This document shows, one piece after another, positions 40,786-49,462 of a stretch of DNA of 64,000 nt. The DNA is from Micrococcaceae bacterium Sec5.8 (GTDB lineage Bacteria; Actinomycetota; Actinomycetes; Actinomycetales; Micrococcaceae): NCBI GenBank assembly GCA_039636775.1, contig CP143429.1, forward strand, positions 3,224,001 through 3,288,000, given 5' to 3'. The notes under the pieces are model-generated. The model was given only the letters and a program-made list of their open reading frames with translations. It did not search any database and was not told the origin of the DNA. Made by a program: the position numbers and the translations under genes. Each line of letters starts with the position of its first letter. Position 1 is the first letter of the stretch.

Positions 40786-41460
40786 TCACGCGATGATGAC
40801 GCCCAGGTGGCTGGCCATTAACGGGGCGAGCAAGCCCAGCTGGTCATCATCGATCACGAGGCCGGCGAGACTTTCCAGTCCGCTGATGGCACGGAAGTCC
40901 GTGCTGCGGATGTCGACGTCCTTGAGCCGGGCGCCGGAGATATCGAGGGTGCCGATGGTGCAGTTCTTCAGCGACACCCGGGTCGCCGCGCAAGACCCCA
41001 GGTCCAGTTCGTTGATGATGCAGTCGCTGATCTGCACGTCTGTCAGCTTGGACCCGCGAAGGTTGAGGTAATCGAGTTTTCCGCCGTCGATCCGTACGGA
41101 CTGCCAGCCACTCTCGTAGAGCTCCGCGGAACCCCAGCGCGGGTTGCCGATCTCGACGTCGCGCAGGGTGCTCCGGGCGGCCGTGAACACCGGGGCGTAC
41201 AGCTCTGCGAGGATGCAGTCCCGGAAAGACGCACCCCGCAGCTGGGTCTCATTGAAGGAAATCCCCCGGAAATCGCATTCAGCGAAGTCGGTGCCGCCAA
41301 GATCCAGCCCGTCCGCGGTTGCCTTGGTGTATCGGACGCCGTCGTAACGTTCGCCGGACCGGAAGTCCGGGGAGTGATCGTCCCGGAGGTCCTCCAACCG
41401 AACCGGGCTGAGCCGCGGCGCCGTCACTTTCGTCGCTTTTTGACCTGCCGCCCGTGCCAT
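40786..41460 (-). CDS. Pentapeptide-repeat protein
   Basis: 224 residues from ATG 41460. Repeats of the A(D/N)LxF type run through most of the chain, for example GLDLGGTDFAECDFRGISFN, TQLRGASFRDCILAEL and CAATRVSLKNCTIGTLDIS. The predicted fold is a right-handed beta-helix. Function is unknown; some relatives mimic DNA and protect gyrase. Its start overlaps the stop of a 52-residue reading frame upstream (TGATG). Confidence 0.85.
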   Translation of the reverse strand: MARAAGQKATKVTAPRLSPVRLEDLRDDHSPDFRSGERYDGVRYTKATADGLDLGGTDFAECDFRGISFNETQLRGASFRDCILAELYAPVFTAARSTLRDVEIGNPRWGSAELYESGWQSVRIDGGKLDYLNLRGSKLTDVQISDCIINELDLGSCAATRVSLKNCTIGTLDISGARLKDVDIRSTDFRAISGLESLAGLVIDDDQLGLLAPLMASHLGVIIA

Positions 41461-41618
41461 CAGGGCGTCACGGCCCGCGCGGCAGTTTCCGCGGACAGCG
41501 TCCGGCTGGAATCGACGCCGGACATCGTGGCGGCGGAACCCGGAAGGTTGGCCATAACCGCCCACCCCCTGCGTGCGGGCGCGTTGACTTGCTGGGTCAG
41601 ACTGGTTTCATCGTCCAT
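41460..41618 (-). CDS. Possible 52-residue peptide coupled to the pentapeptide-repeat gene
   Basis: The frame begins MDDETSLTQQVNAPARR at 41618 and stops with TGA sharing its last base with the ATG of the next gene, a layout that often signals coupling. No strong ribosome site precedes it, and no domain is recognisable. It may be real or chance. Confidence 0.35.
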   Translation of the reverse strand: MDDETSLTQQVNAPARRGWAVMANLPGSAATMSGVDSSRTLSAETAARAVTP

Positions 41619-41682
41619 GGCTTCGAGCCTAGCCCGGCCTCGCTGCAGATTTAATCCCGGCTCCGCGGTGGACCCTTGATTT

Positions 41683-41698
41683 ACTAAGCATGCTTTGT
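41683..41698. promoter_or_regulatory. AAGCATGCTT palindrome upstream of csbD
   Basis: The perfect 10-bp palindrome AAGCATGCTT sits in the broader ACTAAGCATGCTTTGT, 54 bases before the csbD start and close to a plausible promoter (TTGATT upstream). A related element precedes the repeat-protein gene near 15.6 kb. Confidence 0.4.
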
Positions 41699-41751
41699 GT
41701 TAGGGTGGGGAAACGTTGTAGTTCAACTGTAAACGAGAGGTGGTTCACGCC

Positions 41752-41928
41752 ATGGGTATCGGAGACAAGATTCAGAACGAGGCAGAGAACCTCGGCGGCA
41801 AGGCCAAGGAAGCTACTGGCAAGGCAACGAACAACGACGAGATGCGCGCCGAGGGCCAGAAGGACCAGGTCGTGTCCGACGCAAAGAAGGTCGGCGAGAA
41901 CGTCAAGGACGCCTTCAAGAAAGACTAG
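41752..41928 (+). CDS. CsbD-family stress protein
   Basis: 58 residues, mostly helical and highly charged: MGIGDKIQNEAENLGGKAKE then ATGKATNNDEM and VGENVKDAFKKD. This matches the short CsbD-like family, which is induced under general stress in many bacteria; molecular function is unknown. GAGAGG lies about 11 bases before ATG 41752. A strong terminator follows, so it is a monocistronic transcript. Confidence 0.9.
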   Translation: MGIGDKIQNEAENLGGKAKEATGKATNNDEMRAEGQKDQVVSDAKKVGENVKDAFKKD

Positions 41929-41939
41929 TTTTACGACCC

Positions 41940-41984
41940 GCGACGGCGGCCATTCCTTTGGGGGATGGCCGCCGTCGCTTTTTT
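41940..41984 (+). terminator. Intrinsic terminator of csbD
   Basis: A 14-bp perfect stem (GCGACGGCGGCCAT / ATGGCCGCCGTCGC) with an 11-base loop, followed directly by six T residues. It starts 11 bases after the csbD stop. Confidence 0.93.
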
Positions 41985-42206
41985 ATGCCCGGTCGCGCCA
42001 AGCCCAAGCCGCTGCTGCGAACCCGGGACGCCCTAGGGAGTTCTCGGGCCGCCGACCCGCCGCAAACGGCCGCTATGCCGCCGACCGGCCGCCGATTCGC
42101 CACAAACGGCCGCCGTGCCACCCCGGATGGCGGCCATCTCCGTCAAGTCGATGCGGCAACGGCGCGGCGCGGCACAACAGGCCCGCGGGGCGCAAGCGGT
42201 GCAGGC
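41985..42206. repeat. Gene-free gap with REP-like GGCCGC repeats
   Basis: The gap between csbD and the convergent permease gene holds no believable gene. It contains several GGCCGC words, including AACGGCCGCTATGCCGC near 42064 and ACAAACGGCCGCCGTGCC near 42103. The first is shared with 53.8 kb, and it belongs to the same short-repeat family as 18.98 kb. Confidence 0.6.
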
Positions 42207-42252
42207 CAAAAACGCAACGACGGCGGCCCCGCAGTGGGGGGGCCGCCGTCGT
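42207..42252 (-). terminator. Intrinsic terminator of the amino acid permease gene
   Basis: The stem ACGACGGCGGCCCC (42217-42230) pairs with GGGGCCGCCGTCGT (42239-42252); on the minus strand a T-run (A-run at 42208-42212 on plus) follows. It begins about 25 bases after the permease stop. Confidence 0.85.
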
Positions 42253-42277
42253 CGGTTGGTGCGTGGTGCGGGAGGCC

Positions 42278-43738
42278 CTAGTTGAAGAGCGCGTTCTTCG
42301 GTTCGTTGTTCTTGACCTTGTGCCAGCCCAGCCACAGCAACAGCGCGAAGAATGGAATGGTCGCCAGGGTCCAAAGTCCGAGGGGGAAGACCTCGCCGGA
42401 CTTGCTGGTCATGGTGTCGAAACCGATGAGCACGGTGATGGCCAGCAAGGCCACCAGGCCCGCCCAGCTGACCCAGACGCCGCCGGGTGCGGGCAGCGAT
42501 GACACCTTGCCTTTGGTCTTGCGCAGCGCGATCTGGCTCGCGAAGATGGCACCCCAGGTGAAAATCACGCCGATCGACGCGGAGTTCAGCGCGAGGTCAA
42601 AGGCGTGCGAACCGCCGAGCCAGATGTTGAGCAGGATACCCACGAGGTAGACCCCGCCGATGGCCAGGATGGCGGCGTAGGGCACGTGGCTCTTGGACAT
42701 CCGGGTCAGCCACTGCGGGGCATGTCCATTGTTGGCCATGGTGCGGAAGATCCGGCCGATCGAGTACAGACCCGAGTTGCAGGAGGACAGGGCGGCGGTG
42801 ATGACGATCATGTTCATGACGTCGCCCATCCAGCCGAGGCCCATCTGGCCGAACACGGTCACGAATGGCGAGGTGCCGGCCACGTACTGGTCCGAGGGCA
42901 GCAGCATGGCCAGCAGGGTCACCGAACCGACGTAGAAGACCACAATGCGGAAGACAACAGCGCGGATAGCCTTGGGTACTTCCTTCGCCGGATCCTGCAT
43001 TTCGCCGGCGGTGATGCCCACAAGTTCAATCCCGTTGTACGCGAAGATCACGGCGTTCAGGACCAGAATCATCACGAGCGCGCCCTTGGGGAACATGCCC
43101 CCTTCGGCGGCGAAGAGGTTGTTGACCGAGGCGTTGCCGTCGCCCACCTGGGCGTTGGTAACCACCATGAAGGTGCCCACCACGAGGAAGATGAGGATGG
43201 CGCCCACCTTCAGGCAGGAGGCCCAAAATTCGAATTCGCCGAACGCCTTGACGCTCAGGAGGTTCACACCCACCAGCAGCAACAGCGCAGCGATGGCGGA
43301 GAGTTCAACCGGCACATTGGGGAAGAAGAACTGGAAGTACAGACCGATCGCGATGAGCTCGGCGATACCGGTCATGGCCCAGTTGATGAAGTACATCCAG
43401 CCGGACACATAGGCGCCCTTCTTGCCAAACATTTCCCCGGCGTAACTGACGAAGGAGCCCGACGTCTGGCGGTACATGATCAGTTCGCCCAGTGCGCGCA
43501 TCAGCAGGTAGGCGATAACGCCGGCAATCGCGTAGGAAAAGACGAGGGCCGGGCCGGTGGAGGCCAACCGGCCGCCGGCTCCCATGAACAGTCCGACGCC
43601 GATGGCGCCGCCCATTGCGATCATGGTGACCTGGCGGCCGCTCAGGGACTTCTTGTAGCCCTCGGCGCTGAGGGTCGAGTCGACGACGGCGGGCGGCGCC
43701 GTGCGGCTCTTCGATTCTGTGGGGGTAATTGATGGCAC
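42278..43738 (-). CDS. Amino acid permease, APC family (AnsP/GabP-like)
   Basis: 486 residues from GTG 43738 with 12 predicted membrane helices. The first helix carries the family motif MIAMGGAIGVGLFMGAG, and YNGIELVGITAGEMQDPAKE matches the conserved helix 6-loop region. The closest described groups are proton-coupled asparagine, GABA or aromatic amino acid permeases; the substrate cannot be assigned by eye. AAGGAA precedes the start. A strong terminator ends its transcript. Confidence 0.9.
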   Translation of the reverse strand: MPSITPTESKSRTAPPAVVDSTLSAEGYKKSLSGRQVTMIAMGGAIGVGLFMGAGGRLASTGPALVFSYAIAGVIAYLLMRALGELIMYRQTSGSFVSYAGEMFGKKGAYVSGWMYFINWAMTGIAELIAIGLYFQFFFPNVPVELSAIAALLLLVGVNLLSVKAFGEFEFWASCLKVGAILIFLVVGTFMVVTNAQVGDGNASVNNLFAAEGGMFPKGALVMILVLNAVIFAYNGIELVGITAGEMQDPAKEVPKAIRAVVFRIVVFYVGSVTLLAMLLPSDQYVAGTSPFVTVFGQMGLGWMGDVMNMIVITAALSSCNSGLYSIGRIFRTMANNGHAPQWLTRMSKSHVPYAAILAIGGVYLVGILLNIWLGGSHAFDLALNSASIGVIFTWGAIFASQIALRKTKGKVSSLPAPGGVWVSWAGLVALLAITVLIGFDTMTSKSGEVFPLGLWTLATIPFFALLLWLGWHKVKNNEPKNALFN

Positions 43739-43879
43739 AGCTGTTTCCTTGTAGGTCGTGGCGGGCCGGGAGAGGACCGGAGGTTAGAGTACACAAAGTT
43801 CGGGGCCGGCCCTCTTCCGGGGGCCAACCCGTGTACTAAACCTCACAAGTGTCGAAGCTCGCGCGGCTCATCCATCGTA

Positions 43880-45571
43880 CTAGCAAACTCGGCCGGGCCG
43901 TGACGCGGGCAACACCAGGGCACCGTCCGTCATGGTGTACCGGTGCCAGCTTCCGGCCACCGTCCCCTGCCCGGAGCGGTTCCCGGTGCTGTTTTCGCTG
44001 GCACGTGCGCTGAACCACTCCCCCAGTGCCCGGTCATGGCTGACCATGACCAGCGTCCCGTCGAAATTCGAAAGGGCTGCTTCCAGCTGTTCCACCAGCA
44101 CGGGCGCCAAATGGTTGGTGGGCTCATCCACGAGCATCGTCCCGAACCCGCCCAGAAGAAGCCGGGCCAGCGCCAGCCTGCGTTGCTGGCCGGCGGAAAG
44201 GCTGCCCACCGGGACATGGAACTCGCTGGTCCGAAAGAGCCCAAGGCGCAGCAGCCCCTCGGCGTGCTCATCGATGTTGCCCCCCAGGCCCGCCGCAAAG
44301 GCCGGCAACAGACGGAGCCCGGGGCGTTGCGGAAGTTCCAGTTCTTGTTGCAGGTAACCAACCCGGCCGTGTCTGACCACGGTACCGCCGGCTGGTTCCA
44401 GCGTGCCCGCAAGGACGGAGAGCAGCGTGGATTTGCCTGCTCCGTTGGGCCCCGTGATAAGTATCTTCTGGCCCGCCTCCACCTGGACGTCTGTCGGTTT
44501 CAGGCGCCCGGGCACCATCACCCCCGTCGCTTCAAGAGCAGGACCCATTGCAACGTCCGCGTGCAGATCCGTTGCCAGCGCCAGGGGCACCGGAGGACGG
44601 TCGATCGGATTCTCTTCCAGCCTGCGGAGACGTTCCTGGGCGTTGCGGACTTTGCTGGTGGCCGCCTTCTGCCACGTCCCGGCTTTGAAGTCGAACCCCA
44701 TCTTGTCGTTGTCGCGTTGGCGGGCGTAGCCCATCTTTCCCGCGACGGTGTCCGCCTGGAGCCGTTCGGCCGCCATCGAGTCCAGCCATCCCTGGTATTG
44801 CTGCGCCCAGCGCTGGCGTTCGGCCGCCTTTTCCCGCAGGTATCCCTCGTACCCGTTGCCATACCGGTGGACCGCCAGGCGTTCGGCGTCCACTTCAATC
44901 ACAGTCGATGCCACTTTGCGCAAGAGGGCGCGGTCGTGGGAGACCACCACTACGGTTCCGCGGTGGGTGGCCAGCCGCGTTTCCAGCCAGGCCGTACCGC
45001 TGGCATCGAGGTGGTTAGTGGGTTCGTCCAAGAGGAGGATGTCCGCGGGATCGGCCAGCACGCATGCCAGTGCCACGCGTTCCTGTTCACCGCCGGAGAG
45101 CGAGCCCAGGGTCCGCGTCCGGTCCAGCCCGCCCAGGCCAAGCCGGTCAAGTGCCGCCTCGACCCGGGATTCCGCGGCGTAGCCTTCCCGGAGCTGGTAC
45201 TGCGTCTGCAGGTTTCCGTAGAGCTCCAGTTCCGCTTCCTCCGCGTCGGCCAGTCCGTCTTCCAGACGCTCCAGCTTGGCCTCCAAGGCGCGGAGTGATT
45301 CCAGTGCGGCGTCGATCGCGTTGCTTACCGTGAATGCCTCTGGCAGGCCGAGGGTTTGGGCCAGGTACCCCACGCGGCCCTGGGTGACGGCGGCGCCCTC
45401 GTCCGGGGTCTCGAGGCCGGCCAAAATCCGGAGCAGCGTGGATTTGCCCGCACCGTTTTCACCGACGATCGCGACCTGTTCACCGGCCGTGATCGCGATG
45501 TCGACGCCGGTAAACAGCTGGCGGTCCCCGTAACCATGGGATACGCCGGAAAGGCGGAGATGTTCGCTCAA
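43880..45571 (-). CDS. ABC-F family ATPase
   Basis: 563 residues with two ABC modules and no membrane segment, typical of ABC-F proteins that act on the ribosome. Module 1: GENGAGKST (37-45), LSGGEQERVALA, and LLDEPTNHLDASG. Module 2: GPNGAGKST, LSAGQQRRLALARLLL and MLVDEPTNHLAP. A charged linker of about 80 residues lies between. The best start is TTG 45571 with GAGGA upstream. Roles range from translation factors to antibiotic target protection; this one is not assignable. It is upstream of the permease but 141 bp apart. Confidence 0.9.
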   Translation of the reverse strand: MSEHLRLSGVSHGYGDRQLFTGVDIAITAGEQVAIVGENGAGKSTLLRILAGLETPDEGAAVTQGRVGYLAQTLGLPEAFTVSNAIDAALESLRALEAKLERLEDGLADAEEAELELYGNLQTQYQLREGYAAESRVEAALDRLGLGGLDRTRTLGSLSGGEQERVALACVLADPADILLLDEPTNHLDASGTAWLETRLATHRGTVVVVSHDRALLRKVASTVIEVDAERLAVHRYGNGYEGYLREKAAERQRWAQQYQGWLDSMAAERLQADTVAGKMGYARQRDNDKMGFDFKAGTWQKAATSKVRNAQERLRRLEENPIDRPPVPLALATDLHADVAMGPALEATGVMVPGRLKPTDVQVEAGQKILITGPNGAGKSTLLSVLAGTLEPAGGTVVRHGRVGYLQQELELPQRPGLRLLPAFAAGLGGNIDEHAEGLLRLGLFRTSEFHVPVGSLSAGQQRRLALARLLLGGFGTMLVDEPTNHLAPVLVEQLEAALSNFDGTLVMVSHDRALGEWFSARASENSTGNRSGQGTVAGSWHRYTMTDGALVLPASRPGRVC

Positions 45572-45717
45572 GGTGTCCTCGTAAGTAGGTGCCTGCCTGC
45601 CCGTCGGCGACCGGAGTCGTCAAGTATGACACCGACGGCTGTGGCTGAGGTACTGAGACGCTGGCGGTGACCGGTTGCAATGGCCCCGCCGTCCTGCCGC
45701 GGCGCTAGGCTGGTGGC

Positions 45718-46476
45718 ATGGGCACCGCTCTTCGCACACCAGCACCCCGGCCGGAACTGTACCGGTTCTCACGGCTCGATTACTTCACGGCCGGGCTCTA
45801 CGTGGCCGTGGCTGCTTTCTTCGCGGTGGCCGGGAGCCTCCTTGTCCCGCTGATGCTCCAGTTGTCGCCAAATCCTGCCGTGGCGTCCTACTCGGTGAAC
45901 CTCATCTTCTACGCCAGCATCGGGATCCTGGCTCTGGCCGCGGTCCGGAACATCGCCGCGCGGGACCTGCGGGTCCTCGCCACCCGGCCCTGGTTCACCC
46001 TGCTGATGATCCCGCTGTCCCTGGCGGCCATGATGATCCTCACTGCGGTCCTGGTGTCCATCACCGGGACGCCGCAGACGTCCGCCAACCAGGCAGGTCT
46101 GCAGGCGCTGATGCAGCAGGTTCCGGCCTGGCTGATGGTGCCCCTGCTCGTGATCGTGGGGCCCTTCGTGGAGGAGTACATCTTTCGGAACCTGCTAATT
46201 GGCAAACTCAGCCGGCGGGTTAACCTCTGGGTGTGCTGCGCTTTGTCCGTGGCGTTGTTCGCCGCCCTGCATATCGTGGGCCAGGAGGACCTGACGCTGC
46301 CGGTGCTCATGCCATATCTCGCAATGGGCGCCGTTCTGGTGTTCGTCTACGTCTGGACCGGCAAGAACGTGATGTTCTCCTATTTCGTTCACGCCGCAAA
46401 GAACCTGCTGGCCGTCGTCTTCATCTACGCCATCCCGCCGGATGTTATGGAGCAGCTCCAAAAAGTCCAGGGCTAA
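45718..46476 (+). CDS. CPBP-family intramembrane endopeptidase
   Basis: 252 residues with about seven to eight membrane helices. The glutamic-protease motif EEYIFR is at 152-157, and downstream ALFAALHIVG and SYFVHAAKNLL supply the other His/Asn-type catalytic residues of the family. Such proteins process prenylated or small proteins and are often linked to bacteriocin immunity, but no bacteriocin gene is nearby. Divergent from the ABC-F gene. Confidence 0.88.
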   Translation: MGTALRTPAPRPELYRFSRLDYFTAGLYVAVAAFFAVAGSLLVPLMLQLSPNPAVASYSVNLIFYASIGILALAAVRNIAARDLRVLATRPWFTLLMIPLSLAAMMILTAVLVSITGTPQTSANQAGLQALMQQVPAWLMVPLLVIVGPFVEEYIFRNLLIGKLSRRVNLWVCCALSVALFAALHIVGQEDLTLPVLMPYLAMGAVLVFVYVWTGKNVMFSYFVHAAKNLLAVVFIYAIPPDVMEQLQKVQG

Positions 46477-46633
46477 GCCGAGGCTGCGGGATAAGGGCAC
46501 CAGTCTGCGCCCCTTGTGGCAGACAAAGACCGCTTTGGCTCTGGTCGCAGGCCCGCTGATGGGCTATCTTTGGGTCACTTCGCACTAGTTTGGGCGGGCT
46601 AAAGCGGCAACCTCGTTGCGGGGAAGGACCGCC

Positions 46634-47950
46634 ATGACATCACCTGCCTCCCGAAACTCCGCTCCAGCCGCAGCTGCGGTACCGGCGGCGCTCGTCAGCC
46701 TGATCCTGTCCCTGTCAGGCTGCATCACCGTTCCGCCGCAGAATTCCCCGCCTGCCCCGAATACCGCGTCGGCACAGTCCCAGGCGCCGGCGGCCGCTCC
46801 GCCGCCCATCTCCACGCCGCCTGCGGCCGCGCCGCCTGTAACCTCTGCGGTTGCGCCCGCGCCGCCGGTCACTGCCGCCACAACCCCAGTCCAGCCTCCT
46901 GCGGGCTGGGCCAACACTGTGGCCGACGTCCGCTCCGGGGTGGCGAAGATCAACGTCACGCTCTGCGACGGCGGAGGGGTGGGTACAGGGTTTCTGGTCA
47001 AGAATGACTTGATCGTGACGGCCGCCCATGTCGTCAAGGACCAGGCTGACATCAGCGTCAGCGTCGGAGCGGAAATCGTGGGCGCCGAGGTGCTGGGGGT
47101 CGACGAACCAGCTGACCTCGCACTCCTGCGCACCGCCCGTCCCGTCGACGGCCATGTCTTCGGGTTCGTGGGCAACGCGCCGGAACTTGGCGAAGAGGTG
47201 GCAGCGCTGGGCTACCCTTTGGATGCAGATCTCACCTTCACTGCAGGCCGTGTCAGCGGACTCAACCGGGAGCAAACAATCGGCACCCGAACCGTCACCA
47301 ACCTGATTCAAACGGATGCGGCCATCAATCCCGGCAATAGCGGCGGGCCCCTGCTGACGCTGGAGGGCGAGGTGGCCGGCGTCGTCAGCTCCAAACGGGC
47401 CTGGGTTTTCGGGACCAGCGGCCCTGATAATTACAGTGCCGAAGGCACAGCTTTTGCGGTGGACGGCCGCAAAGCTGCCCTTGCGGTCGAAAGCTGGCGG
47501 AACCGTGCCGCGGGATTGGCCCCGGTCAGTTGCGGGACGCCTCCAGCTGGTGAAGCCAACTCCATTGCTGTCACCGTCAGCTCGAACCATCCCGAAGCCG
47601 TCAACATCGCACGGAGCCTGGTCTTCCACGGCCAGTCCATCAATCTGGGCGCCTACGACCAGGCCTTTGCCATCCTCAGCCCTGAGATGCAGCAGCGGAT
47701 GGGCGGATTGGAGACGTGGCGCTCAGGTTTGGGCTCATCCTTCTGGCGCAGTCTGGACATCGCAGACGTCAGAACGTCGGGACCGGAGCTGATCGCGTCG
47801 GTCCGGCTTCGGACTGTCCAGGATGCCGGGCACGGGCCAGCGGGTCAAACCTGCTCGGATTGGGCCCTGGATTACGTCATGCAGTGGGATGGGACGATCT
47901 GGCGCATCGCGGACTCCAGCACCCCGCAGGGTCCGCCGGCGGCATGCTGA
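46634..47950 (+). CDS. Lipoprotein trypsin-like serine protease with C-terminal domain
   Basis: 438 residues from ATG 46634 (GGGGAAGGA upstream). A lipoprotein signal ends at Cys30 (LSLSGC). A Pro/Ala-rich linker (31-95) leads to an S1C-type protease domain with His132, Asp161 and Ser236 in GNSGGPLL. The C-terminal third (about 310-438) is a separate alpha/beta segment, perhaps NTF2-like, and not a PDZ. It would work at the outer face of the membrane. No neighbours share its function. Confidence 0.88.
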   Translation: MTSPASRNSAPAAAAVPAALVSLILSLSGCITVPPQNSPPAPNTASAQSQAPAAAPPPISTPPAAAPPVTSAVAPAPPVTAATTPVQPPAGWANTVADVRSGVAKINVTLCDGGGVGTGFLVKNDLIVTAAHVVKDQADISVSVGAEIVGAEVLGVDEPADLALLRTARPVDGHVFGFVGNAPELGEEVAALGYPLDADLTFTAGRVSGLNREQTIGTRTVTNLIQTDAAINPGNSGGPLLTLEGEVAGVVSSKRAWVFGTSGPDNYSAEGTAFAVDGRKAALAVESWRNRAAGLAPVSCGTPPAGEANSIAVTVSSNHPEAVNIARSLVFHGQSINLGAYDQAFAILSPEMQQRMGGLETWRSGLGSSFWRSLDIADVRTSGPELIASVRLRTVQDAGHGPAGQTCSDWALDYVMQWDGTIWRIADSSTPQGPPAAC

Positions 47951-48036
47951 AATGCGGCCCGCCGGCGGGCCGGCGGGCAGCTTGCACATCCGCAGTGCCC
48001 CTACCGCCGGGGGCTCCGGCGTCGTAGGTTCTTTCC

Positions 48037-48477
48037 ATGACACTGAACATCCAGATCGCCGTCGACTGCCTGAACCCGCACGAGCTCGCCGAATGGTGGG
48101 CAGAAAGCCTGGAGTGGGCCGTGGAGCCCCAGGATGAAGGCTTCATCCGCTCAATGATCGAGCAGGGCTTCGCGACGGAGGGGCAAACCACCCGCCACCA
48201 CGGCAACCTCGTATGGCGTACGGGAGCCGCGATCCGGCCGCCGGACGAAATCCACGCCACACCGCCCACCCGCCGCATCCTGTTCCAGAGCGTTCCGGAG
48301 GAAAAGACCGGCAAGAACCGCATCCACTGGGACATCAACCTGGCCGGAGCCGACAAGGACGAGGTCCGGACAGCCCTCGAGGCCCGCGGCGCCACCTACC
48401 TCTGGACCGCCAACGAAGGCCCGCATTCCTGGTACACCATGGCCGACCCGGAGGGGAACGAGTTCTGTATCAGCTGA
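48037..48477 (+). CDS. VOC-superfamily protein, glyoxalase-like domain
   Basis: 146 residues opening NIQIAVDCLNPHELAEWWAE, the typical first module of Glyoxalase_6 proteins, and ending with HSWYTMADPEGNEFCIS, the typical last strand. The function is not known for this subgroup. It ends 21 bases before menB and may be transcribed with it. Confidence 0.86.
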   Translation: MTLNIQIAVDCLNPHELAEWWAESLEWAVEPQDEGFIRSMIEQGFATEGQTTRHHGNLVWRTGAAIRPPDEIHATPPTRRILFQSVPEEKTGKNRIHWDINLAGADKDEVRTALEARGATYLWTANEGPHSWYTMADPEGNEFCIS

Positions 48478-48498
48478 GCCGATTACTAGACTCGGACT

Positions 48499-49452
48499 GT
48501 GAGCAACGAAATCCCCGCCAAGGTATCCGACGTCTTTGACCCCTCCCGCTGGCGCACTGTGTCCGGCTTCGACGACTTTCAGGACATGACGTACCACCGG
48601 CAGGTGGAGCGTTCCGCCGACGGCGCCACGGTCCGGGACCTGCCGACGGTGCGCATTGCCTTCGACCGGCCCGAGGTCCGCAACGCCTTCCGTCCCGGCA
48701 CAGTCGATGAGCTCTACCGCGCCATGGACCACGCCCGGATGACACCGGACGTGGCCACCGTGCTGCTCACCGGCAACGGACCCTCCCCCAAGGATGGCGG
48801 CCACTCGTTCTGCTCCGGCGGGGACCAGCGGATCCGCGGCCGGGACGGCTACCGGTACGCACAAGGCGAAACCACCGAGACCATCGACCCGGCCCGTGCC
48901 GGCCGCCTGCACATCCTGGAAGTCCAGCGGCTCATGCGCACCATGCCCAAAGTGGTGATCGCCGTCGTGAACGGCTGGGCGGCCGGCGGCGGGCACTCGC
49001 TGCATGTCGTCTCCGACCTGACCATCGCTTCCCGCGAGCACGGCAAGTTCAAGCAGACCGATGCCACCGTGGGCAGTTTCGACGCGGGGTACGGCTCTGC
49101 TTTGCTGGCCCGCCAGATCGGCCAGAAGGCGGCCCGGGAGATCTTTTTCCTGGCCCGCGAATATTCCGCCGAGGACATGGTCCGGATGGGGGCCGTGAAT
49201 GAGGCGGTGGAGCACGAGCGGCTGGAGGACGTGGCGCTGGAGTACGCCGCCGACATCGCCCGGCAGTCCCCGCAGGCCCTCCGGATGCTCAAGTTCGCCT
49301 TCAACCTCGCCGACGACGGCCTGGCCGGCCAGCAGGTCTTTGCCGGCGAAGCTACCCGGCTGGCGTACATGACGGACGAAGCCGTGGAAGGCAAGGAAGC
49401 CTTCCTGGAAAAGCGCGATCCGGACTGGTCCAGCTTCCCGTACTACTTCTAA
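48499..49452 (+). CDS. menB: 1,4-dihydroxy-2-naphthoyl-CoA synthase
   Basis: 317 residues, the extended actinobacterial MenB form, with a crotonase core: FCSGGDQRIRGRDGYRYA, NGWAAGGGHSLHVVSDLTIA, and GSFDAGYGSALLARQIGQ followed by FLAREYSAEDMVRMG. It closes the naphthoate ring from o-succinylbenzoyl-CoA in menaquinone synthesis. GTG start 48499. Followed 10 bases later by menE and then menA. Confidence 0.96.
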   Translation: MSNEIPAKVSDVFDPSRWRTVSGFDDFQDMTYHRQVERSADGATVRDLPTVRIAFDRPEVRNAFRPGTVDELYRAMDHARMTPDVATVLLTGNGPSPKDGGHSFCSGGDQRIRGRDGYRYAQGETTETIDPARAGRLHILEVQRLMRTMPKVVIAVVNGWAAGGGHSLHVVSDLTIASREHGKFKQTDATVGSFDAGYGSALLARQIGQKAAREIFFLAREYSAEDMVRMGAVNEAVEHERLEDVALEYAADIARQSPQALRMLKFAFNLADDGLAGQQVFAGEATRLAYMTDEAVEGKEAFLEKRDPDWSSFPYYF

Positions 49453-49462
49453 GGCGGTCCCC

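Noticed and set aside
41985-42277. Protein-coding gene in the gap between csbD and the permease
   Set aside because: Frames here are Arg/Pro/Ala-rich shadows interrupted by terminators and repeats, with no ribosome site.
45572-45717. Possible leader peptide or attenuator before the ABC-F gene
   Set aside because: Some ABC-F genes have such leaders, but I found no convincing short frame with a ribosome site and no clear terminator/antiterminator pair.
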